Below, one piece after another: positions 43,201 through 50,451 of a stretch of 64,000 bases of DNA. Numbering within the stretch: the stretch's first letter is position 1; the number at the start of each line of letters is the position of its first letter. The position numbers and the translations under genes were made by a program. Source of the DNA: Hymenobacter telluris (GTDB lineage Bacteria > Bacteroidota > Bacteroidia > Cytophagales > Hymenobacteraceae); contig NZ_JAFLQZ010000017.1 of the NCBI RefSeq assembly GCF_017313265.1, positions 1 through 64,000 on the forward strand, written 5' to 3'. Under the pieces are notes generated by a model. The model had not been told where the DNA came from and searched no databases. It saw only the letters and a program-made list of their open reading frames with translations.

Positions 43201-43330
43201 TATTGGCGTGGTGGGCGGCCTGTTTTTTGCTACCGGCCTCACGCTGTATGTGGTGCCTGTTATGTACTCGTACTTCGCTACCGCCAAAAAGCACAGCGCC
43301 CAGCCCCAAGACAAAAAAGTGGCGGCTTAG
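40253..43330 (+). CDS. RND efflux permease (AcrB/MexB family)
   Basis: A 1025-residue inner-membrane drug/proton antiporter with the HAE1-type layout: TM1 at about 12-32 (STSINRPVLAIVMSLVIVIF), porter domain (YPSVDPPIITVSASYTGASA), TM2-6 with the proton-relay pair DD in LAIGLVVDDAIVVLEN, and a second repeat ending in GLVTKNGILIVEFANQ. It exports hydrophobic or amphiphilic compounds with the adaptor and the TolC protein. ATG 40253 matches the usual 'ssts/in RPV' start; a TTG lies five codons upstream. Confidence 0.95.
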   Translation: MSLSSTSINRPVLAIVMSLVIVIFGVIGFRYLSVREYPSVDPPIITVSASYTGASADVMQGQVTEPLEEALNGIAGIKNLTSNSRDGRTQITVEFDLDADLETAANDVRDKVSGAQGRLPRDIDPPVVSKANADSQPIVMTYLSSTQRNLLELTDYANNVLKERLQTIPGVSEVRVFGERKYSMRLWLDPVKLSALGVSPVDVQAALTRENVELPSGSVQGEATQLTLRTMGRLTTVEDFNNLIIRKDASSLVRLTDIGYAELYPENDQTIFKVNGVPMVGVAVIPQPGSNQIDIAEEFNKRIELYGKDLPKDLVLKPGFDNSVFIRQSINEVEHTIVEAFVLVVVIIFLFLRDWRSTLIPVVAIPVSLVGIFFVMYLLDFSINVLTLLAIVLAIGLVVDDAIVVLENIYSRIEEGEDPKTAAIKGSEEILLAVVSTTVVLAAVFLPVVFLTGITGRLFREFGIVVAGSVLISAFVSLTLTPMMCSVLLKREEKHNWFYRKTEPFFERLIGGYKSSLQTFLQNRWLAWLMVAGTGAGIWFFMGVLPSELAPVEDRSRINLNATGPEGASFEFMDAYMDQLSKLGVDSTGAGNLSSVYAVTSPGFGGGSNSGRARVLLLDADKREVTQDQIAAKLSAGVKKLTAARTSVSQDQSIGNGGGGLPVQFVIQTQDFEKLREAVPKFLDAARQDPTFQYADVDLKFNKPELRVTIDREKAQSLGVSVQSISQTLQSGLSGQRYGYFIKDSKQYQIIGQVAREDRNQPLDVRLLSVKNADGQLVQLDNVIRLEESSTPPQLYRFNRYNSATFSASLAPGKSLGDGIAAMQAIADKQLDETFTTELAGASRDFQESSSSLIFAFGLALVLIYLVLAAQFESFRDPVVIMVTVPLALSGALLSLWYFNQTLNLFSQIGIIMLIGLVTKNGILIVEFANQQVEQGKDYMTGLIEGATARFRPILMTSLCAILGILPIAIATGAGALSRRAMGIGVVGGLFFATGLTLYVVPVMYSYFATAKKHSAQPQDKKVAA

Positions 43331-43384
43331 TCTGCCTTCCCCTACAGCCCACCCGATTTCTGTTCTAGCAGTTAGTAGTTCCTG

Positions 43385-44812
43385 ATGTTTTCCTTCCGCT
43401 TCTTTCCCACGTTTGCCTTCCTGACGCTGCCGCTGCTCAGCTACGCGCAGCAACCGGTGTTGCCTTCCAAGCAGCCCGTAACCCAGCCCCAGTCGAAAGC
43501 CCAAACGGAGAAGCCCGAAACCGTGGCCAGCGCCCCTCCCCTCACGCTGGCCGAAGCCATCCGGATTGCGCTGGAAAACAACTACGATATCCGGCTGTCG
43601 AGGCAGGATGTGCGGATTGCGGAAAACAACGTAACGCGCGGCAACGCCGGCCAGCTACCGGTGGTAAACGGCAACTTCACCCGCACGTTCAACCGCAACA
43701 ACGTGCGGCAGGAGTCATCAAGCCGGCCCGAGCCCAGCATTGCCAGCGGAGCCAAATCCAACCTGTTGAATGCCAACGTGGCCGCCACCTGGACCATTTT
43801 TGATGGCTTCGGGATGTTCATTGCCTACGACCGGTTACAGGCCTTGGAGCAAAGCCAGCGCCAGCTTACCCGCGCCACTATCGAGGAAGCCGTAGCTAAC
43901 ATTACCGACGCGTACTTTGTGGTGGTGCGCGAGTCCGGCAAAATCAAGTCGATTGAAGAGGCGCTCAAAATCGGGCAGGCCCGCATCGACCTGACGCAGG
44001 CCCGCGTAGATGTGGGCGTGGCGGCCAAGGTGGAGGTGCTAACGGCCCGCGTGGATTACAACGCCGACCGGTCTATCCTGATTCAGCAGCAGGAGTTCCT
44101 GAAAACCGCCAAAATCAGTCTCAACAATCTGCTGGGCCGCAACCCAAACCAGGATTTTCAGCCCCAGGATTCCATTGTAGTAACGGAAAACCTGCGGCGT
44201 GAAGAGGTACTGCAAGCCATCCGGGTGAACAACCCCCGCCTGCAACAAGCCCGCACTAACACAGAAGTAGCCACCTACGACCGGAAACTGGTGCGTGCCT
44301 CCCGCTTCCCGCAAATCGGGCTGACCTCGGGCTACGGGCTCAACCGCAACATCAACGGGGCAGCCTTTTTCGGTACCCAGCTGGTCACCAACACCGGCCG
44401 CACGTATGGGCTGAACTACGGCGTAGTGGCCTCCGTACCAATTTTCGACGGCTTCAACCGCACCCGGCTGGAACAGAACGCCCGTATTGTGGAAGAGCAA
44501 AGCCAGCTGCAACTCGGCCAAACGCAGCTCCAGCTGGATGCGGAAGCCGAGCAGGCGTTTGCCCAATACCAAAACCGCCTGCAACTGCTGCAACTAGAGG
44601 AAGCCAATATTCTGCTGGCCCGCGAAAACGTGGCTATTACGCTGGAACGGTACCGCCTAGGCCTGCTCACCCCCCTCGACCTGCGCGTGGCTCAGCGCAC
44701 CCAACTCGATGCCGAAGTGCGCCTGCTTGATATTCGCTACCAGGCCAAGCAAGCCGAAATTGTGCTGCGCCGCCTCAGTAGTGGGCTGGTGCAGAACGGC
44801 GGCGGGCAGTAG
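43385..44812 (+). CDS. TolC family outer membrane efflux protein
   Basis: A 475-residue outer-membrane channel protein. The signal peptide ends in LLSYAQ; a Pro/Gln/Lys-rich linker follows. Two OEP repeats are visible: LTLAEAIRIALENNYDIRLSRQDVRIAE and GQLPVVNGNF in the first half, and VNNPRLQQARTNTEVATYDRKLVRASRFPQIGLTSGYGL (in parts) in the second, with the long helices between. It completes the tripartite RND system, 54 bp after the permease gene. Confidence 0.93.
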   Translation: MFSFRFFPTFAFLTLPLLSYAQQPVLPSKQPVTQPQSKAQTEKPETVASAPPLTLAEAIRIALENNYDIRLSRQDVRIAENNVTRGNAGQLPVVNGNFTRTFNRNNVRQESSSRPEPSIASGAKSNLLNANVAATWTIFDGFGMFIAYDRLQALEQSQRQLTRATIEEAVANITDAYFVVVRESGKIKSIEEALKIGQARIDLTQARVDVGVAAKVEVLTARVDYNADRSILIQQQEFLKTAKISLNNLLGRNPNQDFQPQDSIVVTENLRREEVLQAIRVNNPRLQQARTNTEVATYDRKLVRASRFPQIGLTSGYGLNRNINGAAFFGTQLVTNTGRTYGLNYGVVASVPIFDGFNRTRLEQNARIVEEQSQLQLGQTQLQLDAEAEQAFAQYQNRLQLLQLEEANILLARENVAITLERYRLGLLTPLDLRVAQRTQLDAEVRLLDIRYQAKQAEIVLRRLSSGLVQNGGGQ

Positions 44813-44836
44813 CAGCCCCACTCACAACGTGCATTA

Positions 44837-45247
44837 TTATCGTTGCTCACGCAGCCACTCCTCCGCGGCTTGGGCGTCGTCAAACACCTGCAGCTGAATA
44901 TTACCACCAAACGATTCGGCTTCCAGCGCGCTAACTTCGTGCAAGAGGTCGTTGGGTTGCGTGATGTGCGCAATGTAGCGCAGCCCGAGGCGCGTAGCTT
45001 GGGGCGCCCACACCGTCCGGAGCCATTCCACCGAGTCGAACCAGGGGCCGCGCAGGCCGCTGTTGTCGTTGAGCAGGTAAGGACAGTGGAAGGTTTGCAT
45101 AGCCTCCAGGAAGCCGGTAGCCCCTTCGTAGGCCTGTTCCGGCTCGATGTAGCCCAGCCAGATGGCCCGTATCCACTGGTTTTCCTCGTCGTAAAACAAC
45201 TCACACGTACTGCCGTCCTTGGGGTCAATGTTTATAGAAATGCGCAT
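44837..45247 (-). CDS. Hypothetical protein, paralog of 12306-12788
   Basis: A 136-residue soluble protein with the same architecture as the one at 12306: ELFYDEENQWIRAIWLGYIEP, HCPYLLNDNSGLRGPW, TVWAPQATRLGLRYIAHIT and LQVFDDAQAAEEWLREQR (in parts). The alternating strands and helices suggest a SpoIIAA/STAS-like fold. Function unknown. It converges with the TolC gene, only 24 bp from its stop. Confidence 0.72.
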   Translation of the reverse strand: MRISINIDPKDGSTCELFYDEENQWIRAIWLGYIEPEQAYEGATGFLEAMQTFHCPYLLNDNSGLRGPWFDSVEWLRTVWAPQATRLGLRYIAHITQPNDLLHEVSALEAESFGGNIQLQVFDDAQAAEEWLREQR

Positions 45248-45553
45248 AGCCCCCTAAACGCAGGCGTTAGGCGGCTAGGTTACTAGTGTCGAGGTTAGAG
45301 TTTTGCACTTATCCGGCACCCGTTGGTAACTACTTCATAGTGCGCTACCTGGTGGCAAACTCAACAGCTCCTTCTATAGTGTTGTCTGCGGGCTTCGTCG
45401 GGGATTGAGCGAGTTTGGCGGCGGGTTGGGGCCGGCTCACCGAAAAGCGCGTTTTCAGGGGCAGGCGGCCAAGTACTTTTGGGCACTTCTTCACCGGATT
45501 TGCCACCGCTGGCAACTGGTGTAGAGGCTCGCTCCTTACACACCTGTTGCACC
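45248..45553. other. Intergenic region
   Basis: 306 bp between the divergent paralog and small-peptide genes. A TACTTTTG box at 45474-45481 could drive the small secreted peptide, though it lacks a clear -33 element. Nothing else recognised. Confidence 0.4.
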
Positions 45554-45745
45554 ATGTTCACTGTCATCTGCCGCCTGTTTCTGTTCCTAACGCTGGTTCT
45601 GGGTATTGCCTGCGCCGCGTTTGAAGCCACTGCCGCCACGCCTGCGTTCCGGCTCCTGCCCCAGCTACGCCTAAGGAACCAGAACCGCATGAAGCTGATG
45701 CATCGTCCCAATTACCGCGCCTACAAGCCCCACCGCTACTACTAG
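45554..45745 (+). CDS. Small secreted basic peptide
   Basis: A 63-residue protein with a clear signal peptide (VICRLFLFLTLVLGIACAA, cleavage near ATAA at about 28) and a strongly basic mature part of about 35 residues ending in HRPNYRAYKPHRYY. The gene is followed by a solid terminator, which supports its reality. I recall similar short Arg/Lys/Tyr-rich exported peptides with 'NYRAYK'-type ends in Hymenobacter, function unknown. ATG 45554 is taken because it opens the signal peptide. Confidence 0.6.
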   Translation: MFTVICRLFLFLTLVLGIACAAFEATAATPAFRLLPQLRLRNQNRMKLMHRPNYRAYKPHRYY

Positions 45746-45831
45746 GCACTGCGGCCCCCATTTTTCAGCTCCGCTTACACTACCGGCTAGCCTCTATTTT
45801 CATTGGGTTTTAGCCCTCTCTCCTCACATTT

Positions 45832-45864
45832 AAAAAGGCTGCCGGATGTTCCGGCAGCCTTTTT
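45832..45864. terminator. Bidirectional terminator
   Basis: A 15-bp perfect stem (AAAAAGGCTGCCGGA, loop TGT, and complement) with T runs on both strands, between the small-peptide gene and the minus-strand phospholipase-like gene. Confidence 0.9.
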
Positions 45865-45901
45865 TATTGCGCAGCAGCAACACGCTATTCCTTCGCCGTT
45901 A

Positions 45902-47173
45902 TCAGTTTAGCTTCAGGTCGCGTAGCTGCTCTAAGGCTTTCAGAGTCTTTTCCCGGGTTTTTGCTTCCTTCTCGTCTTCATCAATGGGTGGCTTAGATGA
46001 AGAATCAAAGAAGGCCAAGATGTTCCGGCGGACCGGCGGCGTGACCCCCTCAAACTTCTTATCGGCCAGTTGGCGCAGCCACTCACCGTAGGTTTCGTCG
46101 GTTAGCTCGTACTCCCCTACTTTGGTGGGCTTTCCGGTATCGAAATCGGTGTTGGGCAGGCGCTGGGCGCCTACCTGCGCGGTGTCACGGGGCTCGGCTT
46201 CCACAAACCGGCAGTAGCCAATCATCACGTTTTGGAAGCTGGCCTTGAATAGCTGCTGGGCTTCGGGAGTGGGCAGCTTGAAGGCAAACGGCCGGAGCGG
46301 CCCGATTTTGGGCAGCACCCGCACAAAATAAGACAGAATACGGGCGCCGGTGCCCGGTTTCTGATAATCGGTACCGTACAACCTGCGATACTCTTTCTCG
46401 CTCTGGTTGTACACGTATTCGCGCCGCCGCGCCCGGGGGCTGAGCCGCCGGATTTCCTTTTTCTGCGACTGCCACGCGGCCCGGCTGGCAATAGGAATCA
46501 GCTGGCGCACCGCAAACCGAAACGACTCGATGGCCAGGTCCACGTTGAAAACCACGTTGCCTAGCTCTAAACCATACGTTTTCTGGAACGCCCGCTCCAG
46601 CACCGGCTTCGATACCTTGAAACCGATGGAACGCTGGTATTCGGCGGTGCGGTAGCGGCCAGTAGCCAGCTGCACTACATCGAAGGCAAACTCTAGCTGC
46701 GTGTGCTGAATGGGAGCTTCCTCATACGTGATGTTGTTGCCGAACTTGCGCTTCAGGTCGGGGTACACCGAGGGCATAGCCCGGTTGGTACCCTCCGGAT
46801 GCCCGATAACATCGGCCGCGTAATGCGCCAGCGCCCCGAGTGCAAAAGCGTATTCGTCGCGGTTATGGGCCTCATTCAGCAGGTTGCGCACAAAGTCGCC
46901 GCTGCGGACGTAGTGCGTGAGGTTGGTAAACAGCTTCGACCCCATCGGGTAGTAGCCCATGTCCTGCAAAATAGAGCCGCCGTACGCGTAGGCTTTGGCC
47001 TCCAGAAGTTGCTCCTCGGTGGCGCCGGGGTAGCGCCGTTGCAGCAGCGGCGCCAAACAACGCACCCACGATGAATCGATATTGGCTTGATGCGTCAGCA
47101 CCGAATAGCCGGAAGCAGAAAACGGAACCAACAGCACCACCAACACCAAACTTCGCAATAAGCACTTGAGCAT
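45902..47173 (-). CDS. Zinc-dependent phospholipase C-like protein
   Basis: A 423-residue exported protein of the zinc-dependent phospholipase C family. After the signal peptide the mature chain starts near GYSVLTHQANIDSSW (His as first metal ligand), followed by GGSILQDMGYYPMGS (Asp), FTNLTHYVRSGDF (His), LGALAHYAADVIGHPEGTNRAM (His, Asp, His) and a later IQHTQLEFAFDV. This set matches the metal site. The C-terminal 150 residues are basic and helical. Distantly related to the protein at 19121. It may cleave phospholipid head groups outside the cytoplasm; substrate unproven. Confidence 0.82.
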   Translation of the reverse strand: MLKCLLRSLVLVVLLVPFSASGYSVLTHQANIDSSWVRCLAPLLQRRYPGATEEQLLEAKAYAYGGSILQDMGYYPMGSKLFTNLTHYVRSGDFVRNLLNEAHNRDEYAFALGALAHYAADVIGHPEGTNRAMPSVYPDLKRKFGNNITYEEAPIQHTQLEFAFDVVQLATGRYRTAEYQRSIGFKVSKPVLERAFQKTYGLELGNVVFNVDLAIESFRFAVRQLIPIASRAAWQSQKKEIRRLSPRARRREYVYNQSEKEYRRLYGTDYQKPGTGARILSYFVRVLPKIGPLRPFAFKLPTPEAQQLFKASFQNVMIGYCRFVEAEPRDTAQVGAQRLPNTDFDTGKPTKVGEYELTDETYGEWLRQLADKKFEGVTPPVRRNILAFFDSSSKPPIDEDEKEAKTREKTLKALEQLRDLKLN

Positions 47174-47328
47174 GGGAACAGGCCCTGAACAGGCTGTCGG
47201 GAAATTCCGGCGCTGTTAAAGCACTGTCTTTACGCGCAAGCCCAACAGGAGTTGTGCTTTAAAGAGTTGTTGGTACAGGAGACAGTGAAAGCACCTATCC
47301 AATTGCTTGCTTTTTACTGCCCAAATGC

Positions 47329-47364
47329 AACAAGCCCCTGACGTTAGTACGCCAAGGGCTTGTT
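47329..47364 (-). terminator. Terminator hairpin of the T9SS gene
   Basis: AACAAGCCC / GGGCTTGTT, 9 bp plus partial extension, between the two minus-strand genes and downstream of the T9SS gene stop at 47431. It contains the AACAAGCCC word seen in other terminators of the window. Confidence 0.65.
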
Positions 47365-47430
47365 TTGATAACACTACCTAAAGACACTCGATTCGGTAGG
47401 GCCGGGGACTATGTCCTCTACCCTATCTAC

Positions 47431-49962
47431 CTACTCTAGTACCACTTTGCGCGTAATGAAAAGGCCATCAACCTGCACCCGCAGCGTGTAGAGGCCTTTG
47501 GCCAGGGTACGCACGGCCAAGGGCTGCTCGGCGGTTCCGCTCCGCAAGCTTACGGCCTGCGTAAGCACCTGCTGGCCCAGGGCGTTGAAGAGCGACGCCT
47601 GCGCGGTGGTGGTAGTGGCGCCAGCAATGCGGAGCGTCAGTTGGCCGGTGTTGCTGGGGTTGGGATACACTGCTACTTGTCCATTTGGCAACTCGTTGCG
47701 GGTGGCCAGTACGCCCTGCCCCAGTTGCAGCGAGAAGCTACCCGGAAAGTCGCTCGACGAATACCCCGACACCGACACGTAATAGGTTGCGCCGGGCGTC
47801 AGGCTGGTTAGCACCTGGCCACCAGCGGCGGTATTGGGGGCCGTACCACCCTTGCAGCTGATCTGAGTGAACGGACCGGAGCAGCTAGCAGCCGAAAACA
47901 CGCGCACCTGTCCGGCGGGGTTGCCAATAGCCACCAAGCTCATGCTGGTGCTGCCCGTAGCTGGCACTACAAAGCGGTACCACACATCCTTTGGGGCCGA
48001 AGCCGTGGTGCAACCCGGATTTGCGTAGCCGTTTACGGCAGTGGTAGTGGCGCCCAGGTTCGTGGTCTGGATGGTTTGATACGCTCCATTCGGGCCGGTG
48101 GTCAGGAGTACGGCGCCGCAGGGTTCATCATTGATGGAAGGCGGAATCAGAGTAGTAAAAGTAGCCGTTACAGGCACCGACGTCTGGCCGGGGCCGCAGT
48201 TGCTCACCACACCCACCGTGTACTGCGTCAGGCCCTGCAAGCCGGTGAGCTGCACCGGCGAGCCGGTGGCCGCTACCGTAACGGGGGTACCGGTAGCAGG
48301 CGTTGCTACCACGGTATAGCTGGTTACACCGGTTACGGGCGTAAACGTAACGGTAGCGGAAGTTCCCGTAATGTTGTTTACGGCTACTCCACTTACGCGG
48401 GCACAGCTGGCTACTGTCACGTTGTCGAGCCCGATGTCAGTTATACCGAAGTCGGCAACGGCGCGGAAGCGGATAACGGCCGTAGCGGAAGTGCTGGTTA
48501 ATTGCAGCGTCCGGGTTTGGAACGAGGACGATATGCCTAACCGCACTAGTTGCGGGCCAAACGTAACGCCGCCATCGGTGGAGAGCTGCACCGTCAAGGA
48601 GTCGTTACCGCTGGTATTCAGGTATTCGAAGCTCAATTCCTTGTTTCCGGCGGCGCTTAGGTTGACAAACAAATCCAGCGTACCCACCGACCGTGACGAG
48701 GCGCTTCCGCTGTGGAAACGCGCCGAATGGTCGCTGCTTTGCCCGCCGGTTGGCGAGTAGGCGTAGGAAGTTGGACTCGACCAGTTGGCGGCCACGCCAT
48801 CATCTTCGCGGCGCCACGAGGTATTCCCGGTTAGTGGGGAGTTGCGCCAGAAATTGGTGGGCACGTCGCGGGTGTTGCACCGGCTGATCCAGGTGTTTTC
48901 AAACGTCTCCTGAAACGGCACCGTGGCGTACAACGGCGTCACACAGTCGCTACGGAAAACGCCGGCGTTGGAGCGTACCGAGCCCACACCACCAGCACAC
49001 AGCTGGGTTACGTAGAACTGATACTCGGTGCTGGGCGTGAGGCCGGTTACTGTCACGCTCGTGGTTGAGCTCGTAACCGACTGCCCACCGGTACCAGGCG
49101 TGAAGCCCGCGGGCCCGTAGTTGATAACGAACGTACCGCCGCCGCCAGTTACCGTCCAGTTCAGGGTAGCCGAGTTGGCGGTAATGCCGGTAACCGTCAG
49201 GTTGCGCGGCGTAGGGCAGGCCGAAGGCGGTGCCGGCGTGAAGGCGTATACCTGCCCTGCGGCCGGTACCGTGTTCAGCGAGCTGGTTTCAGTAATGGCG
49301 CTAGCCGTGGGTGCGGCCGCCGTGCTGTTCAACGACAAAAACGAAGACGGCGTGCCGCCAGCTAGCCCGATGGAAGCCGAAGGTAAGTTAGGAGCCGTGG
49401 TTTCGGGCCGGTAGATGTACTCGATGCGGTTGGTGGTTTCATATAGCTTCACCTGCATCGAGAGCACCGGACCCGTTGCCGAGTAGTTCCACTTCCAGTT
49501 CAGCCACTCAAACGTAAACACCCGGTTAGGTGCCGTGCCGGTGGTCTGGTAGCTCGCTACGGCCCCTGCCCCACTCCCGCTCAGGTCGTCCCAGAGGGGA
49601 GCCAGCAGCGGCAAATCCGTTGTGCTAGGGCTAGCTAATTCATTGGTTAGTGAACTGCTGGCCGAGCTATTAAACGAAAGAAACCCGTTGGAGCTGGCCT
49701 GCACCGTGGTATAAGGCAACCCATCCAAGGAGAACGAAAACCCAATGGGGACGGCCCCAGATATTGCGTCGTCGCTGAGGATGGTTGACACGGGGGTGGC
49801 CGTGGCTGGGAGGGCGGCATACGTTCCCTGCGAGGCAGCAAACTGATAGGTATCTATCTGAGCCTGAGCACTACCCAGGCTAGCGCCCAAGAGAACAGAG
49901 GTGGTAAGAGCGGCGTGCCAGGTTTTCAAGCGACGCCAGGATGAGCGTAGAGCTTTTCTCAT
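47431..49962 (-). CDS. Large secreted T9SS protein with FN3 domains
   Basis: An 843-residue exported protein. A signal peptide ends in AQAQ (about 35). Domains in order: an N-terminal beta module (about 36-245), FN3 (CPTPRNLTVTGITANSATLNW, about 255-335, in parts), a MAM/jellyroll-like module starting PFQETFENTW (about 350-520), a second FN3 (about 525-600), a pre-peptidase-like beta module with KDVWYRFVVPATGS (about 610-740), and a T9SS type A sorting domain (VAVYPNPSNTGQLTLRI ... KGLYTLRVQVDG). It is likely delivered to the cell surface as an adhesin or structural protein; no catalytic domain is seen. Ser/Thr/Gly-rich throughout. Confidence 0.85.
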   Translation of the reverse strand: MRKALRSSWRRLKTWHAALTTSVLLGASLGSAQAQIDTYQFAASQGTYAALPATATPVSTILSDDAISGAVPIGFSFSLDGLPYTTVQASSNGFLSFNSSASSSLTNELASPSTTDLPLLAPLWDDLSGSGAGAVASYQTTGTAPNRVFTFEWLNWKWNYSATGPVLSMQVKLYETTNRIEYIYRPETTAPNLPSASIGLAGGTPSSFLSLNSTAAAPTASAITETSSLNTVPAAGQVYAFTPAPPSACPTPRNLTVTGITANSATLNWTVTGGGGTFVINYGPAGFTPGTGGQSVTSSTTSVTVTGLTPSTEYQFYVTQLCAGGVGSVRSNAGVFRSDCVTPLYATVPFQETFENTWISRCNTRDVPTNFWRNSPLTGNTSWRREDDGVAANWSSPTSYAYSPTGGQSSDHSARFHSGSASSRSVGTLDLFVNLSAAGNKELSFEYLNTSGNDSLTVQLSTDGGVTFGPQLVRLGISSSFQTRTLQLTSTSATAVIRFRAVADFGITDIGLDNVTVASCARVSGVAVNNITGTSATVTFTPVTGVTSYTVVATPATGTPVTVAATGSPVQLTGLQGLTQYTVGVVSNCGPGQTSVPVTATFTTLIPPSINDEPCGAVLLTTGPNGAYQTIQTTNLGATTTAVNGYANPGCTTASAPKDVWYRFVVPATGSTSMSLVAIGNPAGQVRVFSAASCSGPFTQISCKGGTAPNTAAGGQVLTSLTPGATYYVSVSGYSSSDFPGSFSLQLGQGVLATRNELPNGQVAVYPNPSNTGQLTLRIAGATTTTAQASLFNALGQQVLTQAVSLRSGTAEQPLAVRTLAKGLYTLRVQVDGLFITRKVVLE

Positions 49963-50311
49963 AAGTGCTGAAAAAGGATGGAAAGGTGGTGGACTGTAGT
50001 CATGCGGTCAGCATCAGTCTTGCGGGTCAATATAGGCGCAATCCTCTGACCAACAATATTTTCCGACTTTTTCACCTAATATCACTATTTGCAAACGGTT
50101 TCGGAGCTTTAATCCAACAACTCCATCCTCTATCTGCCTACAAGGCAAACAGCCCAGCTAGCCCCTGCAAACACCTCCCTTGAAACCAGCATTCCTACGC
50201 AAACATCGGAATACCGGCTCGTGTGCTTGTGGTTCGTTGCGAGCTGCTTGCGGTTCATGCAGACTACCTCAGCCGTAGGCCGCACCCTCGCCCGACAGAG
50301 CCAGAAACGTA

Positions 50312-50345
50312 AAAGGGCCGGTGCCCACCCAGACACCGGCCCTTT
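50312..50345 (-). terminator. Terminator of the Sus-like operon
   Basis: A 12-bp perfect stem (AAAGGGCCGGTG / CACCGGCCCTTT) with a 10-nt loop, about 107 bp beyond the phosphoesterase stop on the minus strand; the T run downstream is short. Confidence 0.75.
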
Positions 50346-50355
50346 CAGAACCTCT

Positions 50356-50412
50356 TCACTCTACTTTCACAGCCCAAAGGTCGGGCTTGGCGGGGCTGCT
50401 GGCTAGTGCCAT
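50356..50412 (-). pseudogene. 18-codon frame, possible C-terminal remnant
   Basis: On the minus strand ATG at 50412 opens the frame MALASSPAKPDLWAVKVE, ending in TGA 11 bp before the terminator. It lies 40 bp downstream of the phosphoesterase stop, in the same frame as that gene but behind its TAG and a second TGA. It could be the left-over end of a longer gene, a tiny peptide, or chance. Confidence 0.3.
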
Positions 50413-50451
50413 AAGCAAGCTTCATACAAACATAAAGCAGCCAGCTTGAGG

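Larger units (their letters stand above)
49963..50451. other. Intergenic region with terminator and gene remnant
   Basis: 489 bp. The part from 49990 to 50150 is the AT-rich leader of the T9SS gene. At 50312-50345 lies a terminator and just before it, on the minus strand, an 18-codon frame (50356-50412) described separately. No other gene recognised. Confidence 0.5.

Noticed and set aside
41669..43504. A 611-codon open frame antisense to the RND permease
   Set aside because: It is the GC-rich mirror of a certain gene; the translation is rich in His, Arg, Gly and Gln with no domain, typical of antisense frames in high-GC DNA.
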